NCBI RefSeq assembly: GCF_021412625.1
Contig: NZ_JAKCFI010000005.1
Coordinates: 248,001-312,000, forward strand
Direction: 5' to 3'
Length of the DNA: 64,000 bases
Source of the DNA: Myxococcus stipitatus
GTDB lineage: Bacteria > Myxococcota > Myxococcia > Myxococcales > Myxococcaceae
The stretch's first letter is position 1, and every line of letters begins with the position of its first letter. The translations under genes were made by a program, and so were the position numbers. The notes below the pieces were generated by a model. The model saw only the letters and a list, made by a program, of their open reading frames with translations. It searched no databases and was not told the origin of the DNA. Of this stretch, positions 32,598 through 41,930 are shown piece after piece.

Positions 32598-35500
32598 TCA
32601 GCCGTGGTGGGCCGCGGGCCGGGTGGGCTCCTCGCGCGGCGCGGGGTGGCCCGGCTCGCCCGGCTCGTCATCCGGCCGCTTGCCCCGCAGGTTGCCCAGC
32701 CGTGTCTTGATGCGGTCGGCGACGACGTAGAAGGCCGGGACGACCAGCAGGCTGAGCACCGTGGACACGGACAGGCCGCCGAGCACCGCGATGGACATGG
32801 GCGCGCGCGTCTCCGAGCCCGCCCCCAGCGCCAGCGCCGCCGGCACCGCGGCCATCATCGTCGCCGTGGACGTCATGAGGATGGGACGCAGCCGCACCGG
32901 CCCCGCGCGCAGCATGGCGGTGAGCGCGTCCGCCCCCCGCTCCCGCTCCTGGAGCGCGTAGTCCACCAGGATGATGGAGTTCTTCTTCACGATGCCCATG
33001 AGCAGCAGCAGGCCGATCATGCTGAAGATGTTCAGCGTGCTGCCGGTCCCCAACAGGGCGAAGGCCGCCCCCGCCACGGACAGCGGGAGGATGGTGAGCA
33101 CCGTCACCGGGTGCAGGAACGAATTGAACTGCGCCCCGAGCACCATGTAGGCCACGCCAATCCCGAGGAAGAGCGCGAAGAACAGGCTGCTCATGGAGTC
33201 GCGGAACGCCACGCTGGCGCCGCCGGGCACCACGCGCACGCCCCCGGGCAGGTCCTTGGCCAGCCGCTCCACCGTGGCGAGCGCCTCCTCCTGGCTGGAG
33301 CCCGGCGCGACGTTGGCGAAGAGGCTGATGGCGCGCTCGCGATCCCTCCGGGTGATGGCCTGGAGCGCCGGGCGCTCCTCCTGGAGCACCAGGGACGACA
33401 GCGGCACCAGCGCGCCGCCCGCGGTGCGGACCTTCAGCACCGACAGGTCCTCCGGACGCGAGCGCTGGTCCGCCAGCAGGCGCAGCCGCACGTCGATGCG
33501 CCGGCCCCCCGTGCTGTACTTGCCCACGCGCACGCCGCCAATCAGCGCGTTGATGGTGGAGGCCACCGTCTGCATCGGCACGCCCAGGTCGGCCGCGCGC
33601 GCCCGGTCCGGGGTGATGCGCAGCTCCGGCATGCCCAGCTGGTAGTCCGTGTCCAGGTCCACCACCTTGCCGCTCGCCTGGAGCTTCTCGCGCATCTCCT
33701 GGCTCGCGGAGATCAGCTGGTCCCAGTCCGAGCCGCGGACGCTGAACTCCACCGGGAAGCCGCGCTGCGCGGTGAAGCCCTGCTGCGACAGGTCCTGCAC
33801 CACCGCGCGCAGGCCCGGGTAGCTGTTGAGCTCCTTGCGGAGGAGCTGCTGGAACTGCGCCTGGGGCATGCGCTCCTCGGGCGGCTTGAGCGTCAGCATC
33901 ATCATGCCCGCGTTGACGCTGGCGTTGCCGCCGCCACCGCCCACCACCGCGAACACGCTCTGCACCTCCGGCCGCGAGCTGGCGAACGCCTCCGCCCGCT
34001 GGAACAGGCGGTTGGTCTCCTCCAGGCTGCTGCCCACCGCCGTCTGGAGGCGCACCATCAACCGGCTCTGGTCCTGCGACGGCACGAACTCACCGGGCAG
34101 CGCGCGGAAGGCGAAGATGCTGGCGGCGAGGATGAGCACCGCGGTGAACAGCACCCACCAGGGCCGTTTCAGGCCCCAGGCCAGCGAGCGACCATAGGCG
34201 TGCTCCAGCTTCGTGAACGCCCGGTCCACCCACACGCCCACCTTGCTGCGGCCCTCGCGCGACGTCTTGAGCAGCTGCGCGCACCGCGCCGGCGCCAGGG
34301 TGATGGCCTCCACGTACGACAGCAGCACCGCCACGCAGAGGGTGACGCCGAACTGGAGGAAGAACTTGCCGATGATGCCCTTCATGAACACCACGGGCAG
34401 GAAGATGGCGATGACGGCCATGGTCGCCGCCAGCGCGGCGAAGGTGATCTCCGCCGTGCCCTCGCGCGCGGCGCGCACCCGCTCCTTGCCCTCCTCCGCG
34501 TGCCGGAAGATGTTCTCCAGCACCATGATGGCGTCGTCGACGACGATGCCCACCGCCAACGCCAGCCCCAGCAGCGTGAAGGTGTTGAGCGTGAAGCCCA
34601 GGAAGTAGATGACGGCCACCGTCCCCAACAGCGACATGGGGATGGCCAGCACCACGTTCATCGTGCTCGACAGCGAGCCCAGGAACACCCAGCACACGAA
34701 CGCGGTGAGGATGCAGGCCAGCATCAGCTCGAACTCGATTTCGTGGACGCTCTCCTCGATGAACTGCGTCGAGTCGAAGCGCACGGCCACGTCCATGCCC
34801 TCCGGGGCCTCCTTCTGGATGCGCACCAGCTCCGCGCGCACGCCCTTGGCCACCGCGACGGCGTTGGCGCCGCGCTGCTTCTTGATGCCCAGGCCCTGCG
34901 CGGGCGTGCCGTTGACGCGCGCCATGCGCCGGATGTCCTCGAAGCCGTCCTCCACCAGCGCCACGTCGTGCAGGTAGATGGGCTGGCCCTCCTGCTCGCG
35001 CACGACGATGTCGCGCAGCGTCTCCAGGTCGAGCGCCTCGCCGAGCACGCGCACGTTGACCTCGCGGCCCGCAGTCTCGATGCGGCCCGCGGGCAGCTCC
35101 ACGTGCTCGCGCTGGAGCGCCTGGATGACGTCCGTCACGGTGAGCGCGTGCGCGTCCAGCTTGCTGGCGTCCACCCAGATGCGCACGTTGCGCTCCAGCG
35201 AGCCGCCGATCTGCACCTCGCCCACGCCGGGCACCGTCTGGAGCTTCTCCTTCACCCGGTAGCGCGCGAAGTCGCTCACCACCTGCTGGGAGAACGGCCC
35301 GGACACGCCCACCTGGATGATGGGCTGGTCCTCCGGGTTCGTCTTGGTGACGACGGGCGGGTCGATGTCCTCGGGGAGCTGGCGCTGGGCCTGGCTCACC
35401 TTGGTCTGCACGTCCTGGAGCGCCATGTCGACGTTGCGCGACAGGTCCAGCTCCACCGTGATGTTGGCGCCGCCCTGGCGCGCGGTGGAGGTGATGGAGA

Positions 35501-35732
35501 CCACGCCCTCCACCTGCGTCACCGCCTCCTCGATGGGCTCGATGACGTCGCTCTCGACGGCCTCCGGGTTGGCGCCCTCCCACGACACGCTGATGTTGAT
35601 GGTGGGGAAGTCGACGTCCGGGAACTGGCTGATGCCGATGCGCTGCGCGGCCACCAGTCCGAAGACGATGGTCGCCGCCATGATCATCCACGCGAGGACC
35701 GGCTTCTTGATGCACGCCTCGGTCAGGTTCAT
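32598..35732 (-). CDS. RND multidrug efflux pump, inner-membrane subunit (HAE1)
   Basis: A 1044-aa AcrB/MexB-type proton-driven transporter that exports hydrophobic compounds. It starts with ACIKKPVLAWMIMAATIVFG (TM1), the porter motif FPDVDFPTINISVSWEGANP and VESDVIEPIEEAVTQVEGV. The proton relay is in LALAVGIVVDDAIMVLENIF (TM4 Asp-Asp) with the partner Lys in LLLLMGIVKKNSIILVDYAL (TM10). Twelve predicted membrane helices in the usual 1 + 5 + 1 + 5 pattern. The adaptor gene's stop overlaps this start (ATGA). Order tolC-like, adaptor, pump. Substrate cannot be predicted. Confidence 0.95.
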   Translation of the reverse strand: MNLTEACIKKPVLAWMIMAATIVFGLVAAQRIGISQFPDVDFPTINISVSWEGANPEAVESDVIEPIEEAVTQVEGVVSITSTARQGGANITVELDLSRNVDMALQDVQTKVSQAQRQLPEDIDPPVVTKTNPEDQPIIQVGVSGPFSQQVVSDFARYRVKEKLQTVPGVGEVQIGGSLERNVRIWVDASKLDAHALTVTDVIQALQREHVELPAGRIETAGREVNVRVLGEALDLETLRDIVVREQEGQPIYLHDVALVEDGFEDIRRMARVNGTPAQGLGIKKQRGANAVAVAKGVRAELVRIQKEAPEGMDVAVRFDSTQFIEESVHEIEFELMLACILTAFVCWVFLGSLSSTMNVVLAIPMSLLGTVAVIYFLGFTLNTFTLLGLALAVGIVVDDAIMVLENIFRHAEEGKERVRAAREGTAEITFAALAATMAVIAIFLPVVFMKGIIGKFFLQFGVTLCVAVLLSYVEAITLAPARCAQLLKTSREGRSKVGVWVDRAFTKLEHAYGRSLAWGLKRPWWVLFTAVLILAASIFAFRALPGEFVPSQDQSRLMVRLQTAVGSSLEETNRLFQRAEAFASSRPEVQSVFAVVGGGGGNASVNAGMMMLTLKPPEERMPQAQFQQLLRKELNSYPGLRAVVQDLSQQGFTAQRGFPVEFSVRGSDWDQLISASQEMREKLQASGKVVDLDTDYQLGMPELRITPDRARAADLGVPMQTVASTINALIGGVRVGKYSTGGRRIDVRLRLLADQRSRPEDLSVLKVRTAGGALVPLSSLVLQEERPALQAITRRDRERAISLFANVAPGSSQEEALATVERLAKDLPGGVRVVPGGASVAFRDSMSSLFFALFLGIGVAYMVLGAQFNSFLHPVTVLTILPLSVAGAAFALLGTGSTLNIFSMIGLLLLMGIVKKNSIILVDYALQERERGADALTAMLRAGPVRLRPILMTSTATMMAAVPAALALGAGSETRAPMSIAVLGGLSVSTVLSLLVVPAFYVVADRIKTRLGNLRGKRPDDEPGEPGHPAPREEPTRPAAHHG

Positions 35733-36934
35733 CGCCCGGCGCCTCCCGCGCCACCCGCGTCCTCGGCGCGCGGCTCTCCGGTGAGCGCGGGCTTGCGGCC
35801 CTCGGCCACCTTCACCGTGGCGCCGTCGCGCAGGGCCTCGCCGCCGCGCACCACCAGCGTCTCGCCGGCCTTGAGGCCCTCGCGCACCTCCACGCGGCCG
35901 TCCGCCGTGCGCATGCCCAGCTCCAGCACGCGCTCGCGGGCCTTGTCTCCCTCCACCACGAACGCGATGAAGCCGCGCTCGCTGGGGCGCACCGCCGTCT
36001 GCGGCACCACCGGCCGCTCCCCGCGCGTCTCCACCGGCACCGCCACGGAGGCGAAGGCCCCGGCCCGCAGCCGGTGGGCGTCCTCGCCGGCGACCTCCGC
36101 CGTCACGGGCACCATGCGGCTGGCCGCGTCGGCCGCCTGCGCCACGTGGGTGATGCGGCCGGAGAACGTCCCCGTCTCCGAGGGCACCGTGAAGCGCGCC
36201 TGCATGCCCGGCTTCAGCCGCGCCGTGTCCGCCTCCGGCACGTTGAAGCGCAGGAGCAGCGGCTCGCGGCGCAGGAGCGTGGCGAGCACCGCGCCCGGCT
36301 GCACGTACTGCCCCGTCTGCACGGTGCGGGTCTGGAGCACGCCGTCCATGGGCGCCCGCACGTAGGCGTCGCGCTGGTTGAGCTGGGCCTGGTCCAGGTT
36401 CGCCTTCGCCGACGCCACGTCCGCCTCGGCGGTGCGGGCTCGGGCCTGGTAGGTGTCGAGCTGCTCGGCGGGCAGCAGGCCCGGGCTGGCCTGGTTGACG
36501 GCGACGCGGCGCTCGGCGCCGGCCTGCGCCTCCGCCAGCGCGGCGCGCGCCTTGGCGAGCGCGGCGTCCGCCGAGCGCACGGCGATGGCGTAGCGCGCCG
36601 GTTCGATCTCCGCGAGCACGTCGCCCTTCTTGACCTCCTGGCCCTCCATGAAGAGCACCCGCTCCACGGCGCCCGGCACACGCGCGGTGATCTGCACGCG
36701 CTCGAAGGCGTCCACGGAGCCCACGGCGTTGACGACGAACTCCACGTCGCGCGTCACCACCGGCTCGACCTCGACGGGGAAGGCGATGGGGCCGCGTCCA
36801 CCGCCCCGTCCACCGCCCTGCGCCGACGGCGGGCCTCCCGGCTTCGACGCCTCCGCGTCCTTCTTGCAACCTCCGCCCACGGCCAGCATGGCCAGGGCCA
36901 CGGTCAGCGTTCCTGCGCGTCGCATCGCCTTCAC
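35729..36934 (-). CDS. RND efflux periplasmic adaptor (membrane fusion protein)
   Basis: A 401-aa HlyD/AcrA-type adaptor linking the pump to the outer membrane. The lipoprotein signal is LTVALAMLAVGGGCKK (lipobox GGGC, about residue 21), then a Gly-rich linker. FPVEVEPVVTRDVEFVVNAV begins the beta-barrel/barrel-sandwich region, GAVERVLFMEGQEVKKGDVL is the lipoyl-like half, a coiled coil lies at about residues 105-185, and VRAPMDGVLQTRTVQTGQYV is the second lipoyl half. The GTG start at 36934 overlaps the tolC-like stop (GTGA); an ATG three codons later (36925) is the alternative. Confidence 0.93.
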   Translation of the reverse strand: MKAMRRAGTLTVALAMLAVGGGCKKDAEASKPGGPPSAQGGGRGGGRGPIAFPVEVEPVVTRDVEFVVNAVGSVDAFERVQITARVPGAVERVLFMEGQEVKKGDVLAEIEPARYAIAVRSADAALAKARAALAEAQAGAERRVAVNQASPGLLPAEQLDTYQARARTAEADVASAKANLDQAQLNQRDAYVRAPMDGVLQTRTVQTGQYVQPGAVLATLLRREPLLLRFNVPEADTARLKPGMQARFTVPSETGTFSGRITHVAQAADAASRMVPVTAEVAGEDAHRLRAGAFASVAVPVETRGERPVVPQTAVRPSERGFIAFVVEGDKARERVLELGMRTADGRVEVREGLKAGETLVVRGGEALRDGATVKVAEGRKPALTGEPRAEDAGGAGGAGR

Positions 36935-38385
36935 GGTTCCTTCCCCAGTGGATCGAGTCCGACCGAAGCCCTCAGTCCCAGCAGGGCGACTCCCAGCGTG
37001 TAGCGGCTGCGCGCCAGGGCCACCTCCGCCTCGAACATCCGCAGCGAGGCGTCCGCCAGCGTCAGCGCGGTGGAGAGCCCCTGGCGGTAGAGGAGGCCTT
37101 GCTCCTCCGCGTTCTGCCGGGCCGCGCGCGCCGCCAGCTCGCTCTGGGTGAGCGCCGCCTGGGCGTTCTCCAAGGCCACCCGCGCGCGCTGGATATCCAC
37201 GTCCACGCGTCGCGTGCTCGCCTGCAGCTCCAGCTCCGCGGCGCGGGTCAGCGCCACGCGCTCGTGCCGCTCCGCGTAGCGCTCGCCGCCATCGAAGAGG
37301 TTCCACGTCAGGTCCGCGGACAGGAAGCCATCCCCCGTGCGCCCCGTCAGGCCCCCTTCGTTGGTGAGCCGGTAGGTGCCGGAGATCCCCAGCACGGGAA
37401 GCAGTCGCGCCAGTGGCTCCTGCGCGTTGGCCTTCAGCGCCTCCACGCGCAGGGCCGAGGCGAGGATGTCCGGCCGCCGCTCGAGCGCGCCCTGGGTGAT
37501 GGCGTCGTGCGAGGCGAGCGGGCGCGCCGCGTCGTCGAGCAGCGCCTGGGGCATGGCGAGCCCCGCGCCCACCGGCTGCACCAGCAGATAGCCGAGCTCC
37601 AGCAGGCTGGTCTGCGCGAGGTTGCGGGCGCTGGTGAGATCCACCTCGGCGGTGGCCACCTCCACCTCCGCGCGCGTCACGTCGTTCGTGCTCGCCAGCC
37701 CGGCCTTCGCGCGCGCCTGGGCGTCCGCGTGGGATTGGCGGGCGAAGGCGATGCGCTGCTCGGCGGCCTGGAAGACCTGCTGCTCCTGGAGCGTGATGAG
37801 GAAGGCGTTGGCGGCCTCGAAGGAGATCTGCCTGCGGGCCTCCACCGCCTCCAGGCCGGCCGCCTCGCCCTCGCGCTTCGCCGCCCGGTACAGCGGGTAG
37901 CCGCGGGCGTCGAACAGCGTCCAGCGCGCGACGATGTTGGCGCCGAAGGCGTTGTAGCGCTGGAGGACGACCTGCTGGCCGCCCACCTCCCGGGTCGACT
38001 GGTTGGAGCGGCGCGTGTACGTCCCGGTCGCCGTCAGCTCCGGGAAGAAGAAGGCGCGCGCGCGGGCGACTCGCGCGTCCGCGGCCAGTGCCCGCTGCTG
38101 GGCCGCCAGGGCGGCCTCGTTGCGCTCGGCGGCCCAGGCCACCGCCTGCTCCAGCGTCAGCGGCGCGGAGCCCTCGCTCCCCGTGACGGCGGACGCAGCG
38201 GGGCCGGGTGCGGAATCCGCAGCGCTTCGTGCGGAATTGGCAGCGGCCGGTGCGGAATCCGCAGCGGGGGCGGGAGGTGGAGACGCCACCGGAGCGTCAT
38301 CGGGGACGGCCGCCGGAGCCGCCAGCGGGGTCAGGGACATCCACGCCACGAGGGGTGTGGCGAGCGCGGTGCGAATGATGGGCAT
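36931..38385 (-). CDS. TolC-family outer membrane efflux protein
   Basis: A 484-aa outer-membrane channel for the RND system. A signal peptide (ALATPLVAWMSLTPLAAPAA) is followed by an Ala/Pro/Ser repeat region to about residue 60. Two OEP repeats follow: LTLEQAVAWAAERNEAALAA ... and ALERRPDILASALRVEALKA, with the equator sequences ISGTYRLTNEGGLTGRTGDG and DLTWNLFDGG. ATG 38385 was chosen for the signal peptide. It is first in the operon and divergent from a lipoprotein gene (225 bp between starts). Confidence 0.92.
   Translation of the reverse strand: MPIIRTALATPLVAWMSLTPLAAPAAVPDDAPVASPPPAPAADSAPAAANSARSAADSAPGPAASAVTGSEGSAPLTLEQAVAWAAERNEAALAAQQRALAADARVARARAFFFPELTATGTYTRRSNQSTREVGGQQVVLQRYNAFGANIVARWTLFDARGYPLYRAAKREGEAAGLEAVEARRQISFEAANAFLITLQEQQVFQAAEQRIAFARQSHADAQARAKAGLASTNDVTRAEVEVATAEVDLTSARNLAQTSLLELGYLLVQPVGAGLAMPQALLDDAARPLASHDAITQGALERRPDILASALRVEALKANAQEPLARLLPVLGISGTYRLTNEGGLTGRTGDGFLSADLTWNLFDGGERYAERHERVALTRAAELELQASTRRVDVDIQRARVALENAQAALTQSELAARAARQNAEEQGLLYRQGLSTALTLADASLRMFEAEVALARSRYTLGVALLGLRASVGLDPLGKEP
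38209..38270. repeat. Three ~20-bp repeats in the TolC-like gene
   Basis: GTGCGGAATCCGCAGC appears at the two ends and as a diverged copy in the middle, encoding the A-D-S-A-P-type linker repeats of the TolC-family protein. Each unit contains the palindrome TGCGGAATCCGCA. Confidence 0.55.
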
Positions 38386-38513
38386 GGTCAGACGGCGAAG
38401 AGCTCGAGCCAGAAGGGCGTGTCGGGGCACCCCAGATTCAAAACCGCGGCCACCGCGACAGGTCTCGTCGAATCCGCACTGCCCGACAACAATCCCGTGC
38501 CATCCGACAAAGC

Positions 38514-38526
38514 CTGAACTGTTCAG
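38514..38526. promoter_or_regulatory. 13-bp palindrome in the efflux/lipoprotein divergent region
   Basis: CTGAACTGTTCAG is a perfect 6-1-6 palindrome located 129 bp before the TolC-like start and 85 bp before the lipoprotein start. A repressor site is possible; no regulator gene is adjacent. Confidence 0.3.
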
Positions 38527-38610
38527 AACCCGCTTGCGCTATCCTGCAATGGGCTTACCGCCCCACGAGGGAGCGAGCGCGGTGCCAGCGCGCCCGTCAA
38601 TTCATCGCCA

Positions 38611-39669
38611 ATGCGAATATTCCTGAAGGGTTGGATCCTGGTTTCCCTGTTCCTGGTCGGGTGCAGCGAGGAAGAGGCTCCCCCCCGCCCGACGGGCGTG
38701 TGTGGCGACGCCGACGCCATCTGTGATGGGTCGATCGGCGAAGGCGACACCAGCAGCGCGGCCACGACGTGGACCGAGGTCATCGTCGCCGGGCAACCGC
38801 GCATCACCGCCCTCGCCACGCACGCGAAGGGCCACGGTTGGCTCGCGGCGGCGGGTGGCGAGGTCATCCGCGTGGAGGACTCGACCCTCACGACCATGAC
38901 GGGTTGTGACAGCGCGAGCTGGCTCTCCGCGTGGGTGTCGACGCAGGGCCGGGTGTTCCTGGGTTCAGGAGAGGGAGCGTTCGCCACCCTGCCCTTCGAC
39001 GCCGACGCCACGGAGGCGTGCGAGCGCGTCGAAAGCGGGCACGCGTATGCCATCACTGCGCTGATCGGCTTCGAGCAGGACGACACGGTGACGCTGTACG
39101 GCGTCGACAGAGGAGGCTATGTGCTCCGCTGGACGTACGTGGAGGGTGCGTCCACCCAGGCCGCGCCCGTGACGCTCACCCAGCTCGCCGCGAGCCTGCA
39201 TGACATCGACGGCACCAGCCCGGAGACGCTCGTCATCGCTGGCAACAAGCTGGTCACCGGCGAGCACTTCACCCCCGTCACGTGGCGCGCCCAGGATGGC
39301 GCGTGGGTCCAGGAGACGTTCCAATCCCCCGACCCGTACTCCACGTTCGTGGACCTGGAGGTGGTCACGCCGAACCTCGCGTACGCCGTGGTCGTGACCA
39401 ACGCCGGGGGCAGGCGCTTCCTGATGGAGCGGGTCGATGGCGTCTGGAGCCACAAGACGTTCCCGGACGGAGTGTTGCCCGGGAAGCTCGCGGCGTTCGG
39501 GACGACAGCGCTCTACTCCGCCACCGGAACCACCCTCCGCTTCTTCGACGGACAGACCTGGAGCCAGGTGGGCGCTGCCAGCGCGCCCATCTGGGTGATG
39601 GGTGGCTCGGCCCCGGATGACGTCTGGGCGGCGGGCACCGGCGGCGTCTTCCTCCGCGGGACGCCCTGA
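38611..39669 (+). CDS. Lipoprotein, propeller-like, unknown
   Basis: A 352-aa exported lipoprotein: FLKGWILVSLFLVGCSEE (lipobox LVGC, residue 18). The mature part lacks known domains but has repeated short strand motifs (GHGWLAAAGGEVIRVEDSTL, GRVFLGSGEGAFATLPFDAD, DDVWAAGTGGVFLRG), as in propeller-like surface proteins of myxobacteria. Two Cys pairs are possible (GVCGDADAIC; TGCDSA ... ACERVE). The Mla-type operon begins 13 bp after its stop, so it may be cotranscribed with it; a functional link is not shown. Confidence 0.75.
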   Translation: MRIFLKGWILVSLFLVGCSEEEAPPRPTGVCGDADAICDGSIGEGDTSSAATTWTEVIVAGQPRITALATHAKGHGWLAAAGGEVIRVEDSTLTTMTGCDSASWLSAWVSTQGRVFLGSGEGAFATLPFDADATEACERVESGHAYAITALIGFEQDDTVTLYGVDRGGYVLRWTYVEGASTQAAPVTLTQLAASLHDIDGTSPETLVIAGNKLVTGEHFTPVTWRAQDGAWVQETFQSPDPYSTFVDLEVVTPNLAYAVVVTNAGGRRFLMERVDGVWSHKTFPDGVLPGKLAAFGTTALYSATGTTLRFFDGQTWSQVGAASAPIWVMGGSAPDDVWAAGTGGVFLRGTP

Positions 39670-39682
39670 GCCGGACCTCCCG

Positions 39683-40381
39683 GTGGACCTGCGCGCGACG
39701 CACCTGATGGTCCAGTACGGTGCGCGCACGGTGCTGTCGGAGGTGACGTGCGCGCTGCCTCCGGGCACGCGGGCCCTGGTGCTGGGACGCTCGGGCGCGG
39801 GGAAGACCACGCTCCTGAAGGCGCTCGCGGGGCTCGTGCCCGCCCGGAGTGGGCAGGTCCTCTGGAACGGCGAGGACGTCTCCCGGCTGTCGTCCACCGA
39901 ACGCCGGGAGCGGCAGGCGGCGTTCGGCATGGTGTTCCAGACGGATGCGCTGTTCGACTCACTCACCGTGCGACAGAACGTGCTGCTGCCCCTTCGGCGT
40001 CGCCACGTCCCGGACGCGGAGGCCGAGCGCCGCGCGGACGAGGTCCTGCGCGCCGTGGGATTGATGGACGCGGCGGAGACCCTGCCCGAGCGCCTCTCCG
40101 GCGGGATGAAGAAGCGCGCGGGGCTGGCCCGGGCGCTGGCGGCGCGTCCCTCCGTGTTGCTGGCCGACGACCCCTTCGCCGGACTCGACCCAGGCACCGC
40201 GCGGCAGGTGGCGCGCGTGCTGTCGGAGGTGTCGCGGGGCGGCACGCTCCTGGTCGCCGCGCCCGAGGCCCCCGTGGATCTCCCCCTCCCCCGCTGGCTG
40301 CTCCTGCGCGGCGGGCGGCTGGTGCACGACGGGCCTCCCGCGCCGGAGCTCGAGCAGGGAAACGACGAGGCGCTCCCGTGA
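39683..40381 (+). CDS. MlaF-type ABC ATPase 1, with degenerate catalytic residues
   Basis: A 232-aa nucleotide-binding subunit of an MCE/Mla-type lipid transporter. Walker A is LVLGRSGAGKTTLLKALAGL (about residue 35), Q-loop FGMVFQTDALFDSLTV, signature ERLSGGMKKRAGLARAL (residue 138, intact and MlaF-like). Walker B reads SVLLADDPFAGLD, with Asp163 where the catalytic Glu belongs, and the H-loop (TLLVAAPEAP) has no His. So its own ATP site looks inactive or slow, while its signature is intact. GTG 39683 was chosen; no strong ribosome site. The stop overlaps the first permease start (GTGA). Confidence 0.88.
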   Translation: MDLRATHLMVQYGARTVLSEVTCALPPGTRALVLGRSGAGKTTLLKALAGLVPARSGQVLWNGEDVSRLSSTERRERQAAFGMVFQTDALFDSLTVRQNVLLPLRRRHVPDAEAERRADEVLRAVGLMDAAETLPERLSGGMKKRAGLARALAARPSVLLADDPFAGLDPGTARQVARVLSEVSRGGTLLVAAPEAPVDLPLPRWLLLRGGRLVHDGPPAPELEQGNDEALP

Positions 40382-41187
40382 GCGTGGACTCGCGTTCCGT
40401 GTCCGTCGTGGTGGAGACGCCCGCGCGGGGCCTGGGCGCGCTGGTGCTGGCGCTCGCGAGGGAGCTCGGCGCCATCGCCCTGGTCGCGGCGCGCACCGTG
40501 CTGGGCCTTCCGCGCCTGGAGCGGCGGGAGCTGGCCCGGGCGCTCGTGCAGTTCGGCTACGACTCCGTGCCCCTGGCGATGGCGACCGCGGCGCTGGCGG
40601 GCGTCATCGTGGTGCTGCAATCCGGGCTCTACATCCAGCGCTTCGGGGCGCGGGCCTTCCTCGGCTGGGCGGCGGGCTACGGCGTGCTGTGGGAGTTCGG
40701 GCCGCTGCTGCTGGGGCTCATCATGTCCGCGCGCATCGGCGCGAGGAACGCCGCGGAGCTGGCCACGCTCCAGGTGGGCGGGCAGATGGAGGGGCTGCGT
40801 GGAATCGGCCTGGACCCCTTCGCCATCCTCGTGGCGCCGCGCGTGGTGGCGATGGAGCTGAGCATGCTCACGCTCAGCACCTTCACGTTCCTGGTGGCCA
40901 TCCTCTTCGAGGCCGTGGCCGCGCTGCTCACGCTGGGCCTGCCGCTGCGCGTCTTCTTCGGCACCTTCGCGCAGATGCTCGGCGCCCTGGACCTGGTGGG
41001 CGGCGTGGTGAAGGTGGGGGCCTTCGGGTTGGCCATCTCCCTGGTCTCCACGGCGGTGGGCCTGTCGGCGCGGGGCGGCGCGCGAGCGGTGGGCCAGGCG
41101 GCGGCGAGCGCGGTGGTGCGCGGGTGCGCGGCCATCTTCGTGCTCGACTTCCTGCTCACCCTGGCGCTCGCGGGGTGGATGTCATGA
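40378..41187 (+). CDS. MlaE-type permease 1 (divergent copy)
   Basis: A 269-aa inner-membrane permease of the MlaE family, which passes lipids between the ATPases and the MCE protein. About five membrane segments (LAMATAALAGVIVVLQSGL; LWEFGPLLLGLIMSARIGA; LSTFTFLVAILFEAVAALL; VGAFGLAISLVSTAVGL; AIFVLDFLLTLALAGW). The usual cytoplasmic coupling sequence (ELATM-x-V-x-EQI-x-AL) is altered to ELATLQVGGQMEGLRGIGLD, so this copy is the diverged one of the pair. GTG start overlaps the ATPase stop and its own stop overlaps the next ATG, so it is translationally coupled on both sides. Confidence 0.87.
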   Translation: MSVDSRSVSVVVETPARGLGALVLALARELGAIALVAARTVLGLPRLERRELARALVQFGYDSVPLAMATAALAGVIVVLQSGLYIQRFGARAFLGWAAGYGVLWEFGPLLLGLIMSARIGARNAAELATLQVGGQMEGLRGIGLDPFAILVAPRVVAMELSMLTLSTFTFLVAILFEAVAALLTLGLPLRVFFGTFAQMLGALDLVGGVVKVGAFGLAISLVSTAVGLSARGGARAVGQAAASAVVRGCAAIFVLDFLLTLALAGWMS

Positions 41188-41930
41188 AGCGCGTGCTCGC
41201 CTTCTTCGGAGCCCCGACGGTGCTCCTGGCGCGCACGGCGCGGGCCACGGCGCGAGAGGGCCTGTCGTGGCGGGAGTCCGTCGTCCAGCTCCACGAGCTG
41301 GGGGGCCGCAGCGTGTGGCTGGTGATGTCGGGCATGGCCTTCTTCGGCGCGGTGCTGGTGACCATCGCGAACAGCCAGGCGCGCCGGTTCGTGGGGAACG
41401 TGGCCGTGCTCGGGCCCGCGTACTTCGAGCTGCTCATCCGCGAGCTCGGCCCCGTCGTGTCCGCGGTGCTCACCGCCTCGCGCGCGGGGGCGGGACACGC
41501 GGCGGAGCTGTCCACCATGGGCGTCAACGAGCAGATCGAAGCGCTGGAGATGTCCGCGGGGGATCCGCTCGCGGACCTCGTGGCCCCGCGCGTGGTGGCC
41601 GGGCTGCTCGGGGTCCCCCTGCTGTGCGTGCTGGGGACGGTGGCCGCGACCCTGTCCGCCTCGGCGGTGGCCGGCCTCGTCTTCGGCGTGGATGGACGGG
41701 CCTTCATGGATCCACGCTACGTGGACGGGTGGGACCTGCTCGCCGCGGCCCTCAAGGCCGTGGCGTGTGGCCTCTACATTCCCCTCGCGGCGGCGGTCGC
41801 CGGGCTGCGGGCGCGCGGGGGCGCGGAGGCCGTGGGCGAGGCCACCACCGACGGCGTCGTCGCCGCCAGCCTCGGTTGCCTGCTCATCGACTTCGCCGTG
41901 TCACTCGGCTTCCAGGTGCTGCGCCTGTGA
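41184..41930 (+). CDS. MlaE-type permease 2 (canonical copy)
   Basis: A 248-aa second MlaE permease. It keeps the family coupling motif (ELSTMGVNEQIEALEMSAGD followed by PLADLVAPRVVAGLL). Membrane segments include VWLVMSGMAFFGAVLVTIAN, YFELLIRELGPVVSAVLTAS, VPLLCVLGTVAATLSASAVA and CLLIDFAVSLGFQVLRL. Two distinct permeases in tandem suggest a heterodimeric membrane domain in place of the MlaE homodimer of E. coli (inference). ATG overlaps the previous stop (ATGA), and its stop overlaps the GTG of ATPase 2. Confidence 0.9.
   Translation: MKRVLAFFGAPTVLLARTARATAREGLSWRESVVQLHELGGRSVWLVMSGMAFFGAVLVTIANSQARRFVGNVAVLGPAYFELLIRELGPVVSAVLTASRAGAGHAAELSTMGVNEQIEALEMSAGDPLADLVAPRVVAGLLGVPLLCVLGTVAATLSASAVAGLVFGVDGRAFMDPRYVDGWDLLAAALKAVACGLYIPLAAAVAGLRARGGAEAVGEATTDGVVAASLGCLLIDFAVSLGFQVLRL

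Noticed and set aside
32175..36365. A 1396-codon plus-strand frame opposite the RND pump and adaptor
   Set aside because: Low-complexity His/Arg/Gln composition typical of an antisense shadow; the minus-strand genes have full family motifs and coupled starts.
38514..38526. LexA box interpretation of the palindrome CTGAACTGTTCAG
   Set aside because: The flanking bases do not fit the longer myxobacterial LexA consensus as I remember it, so only a generic palindrome is reported.
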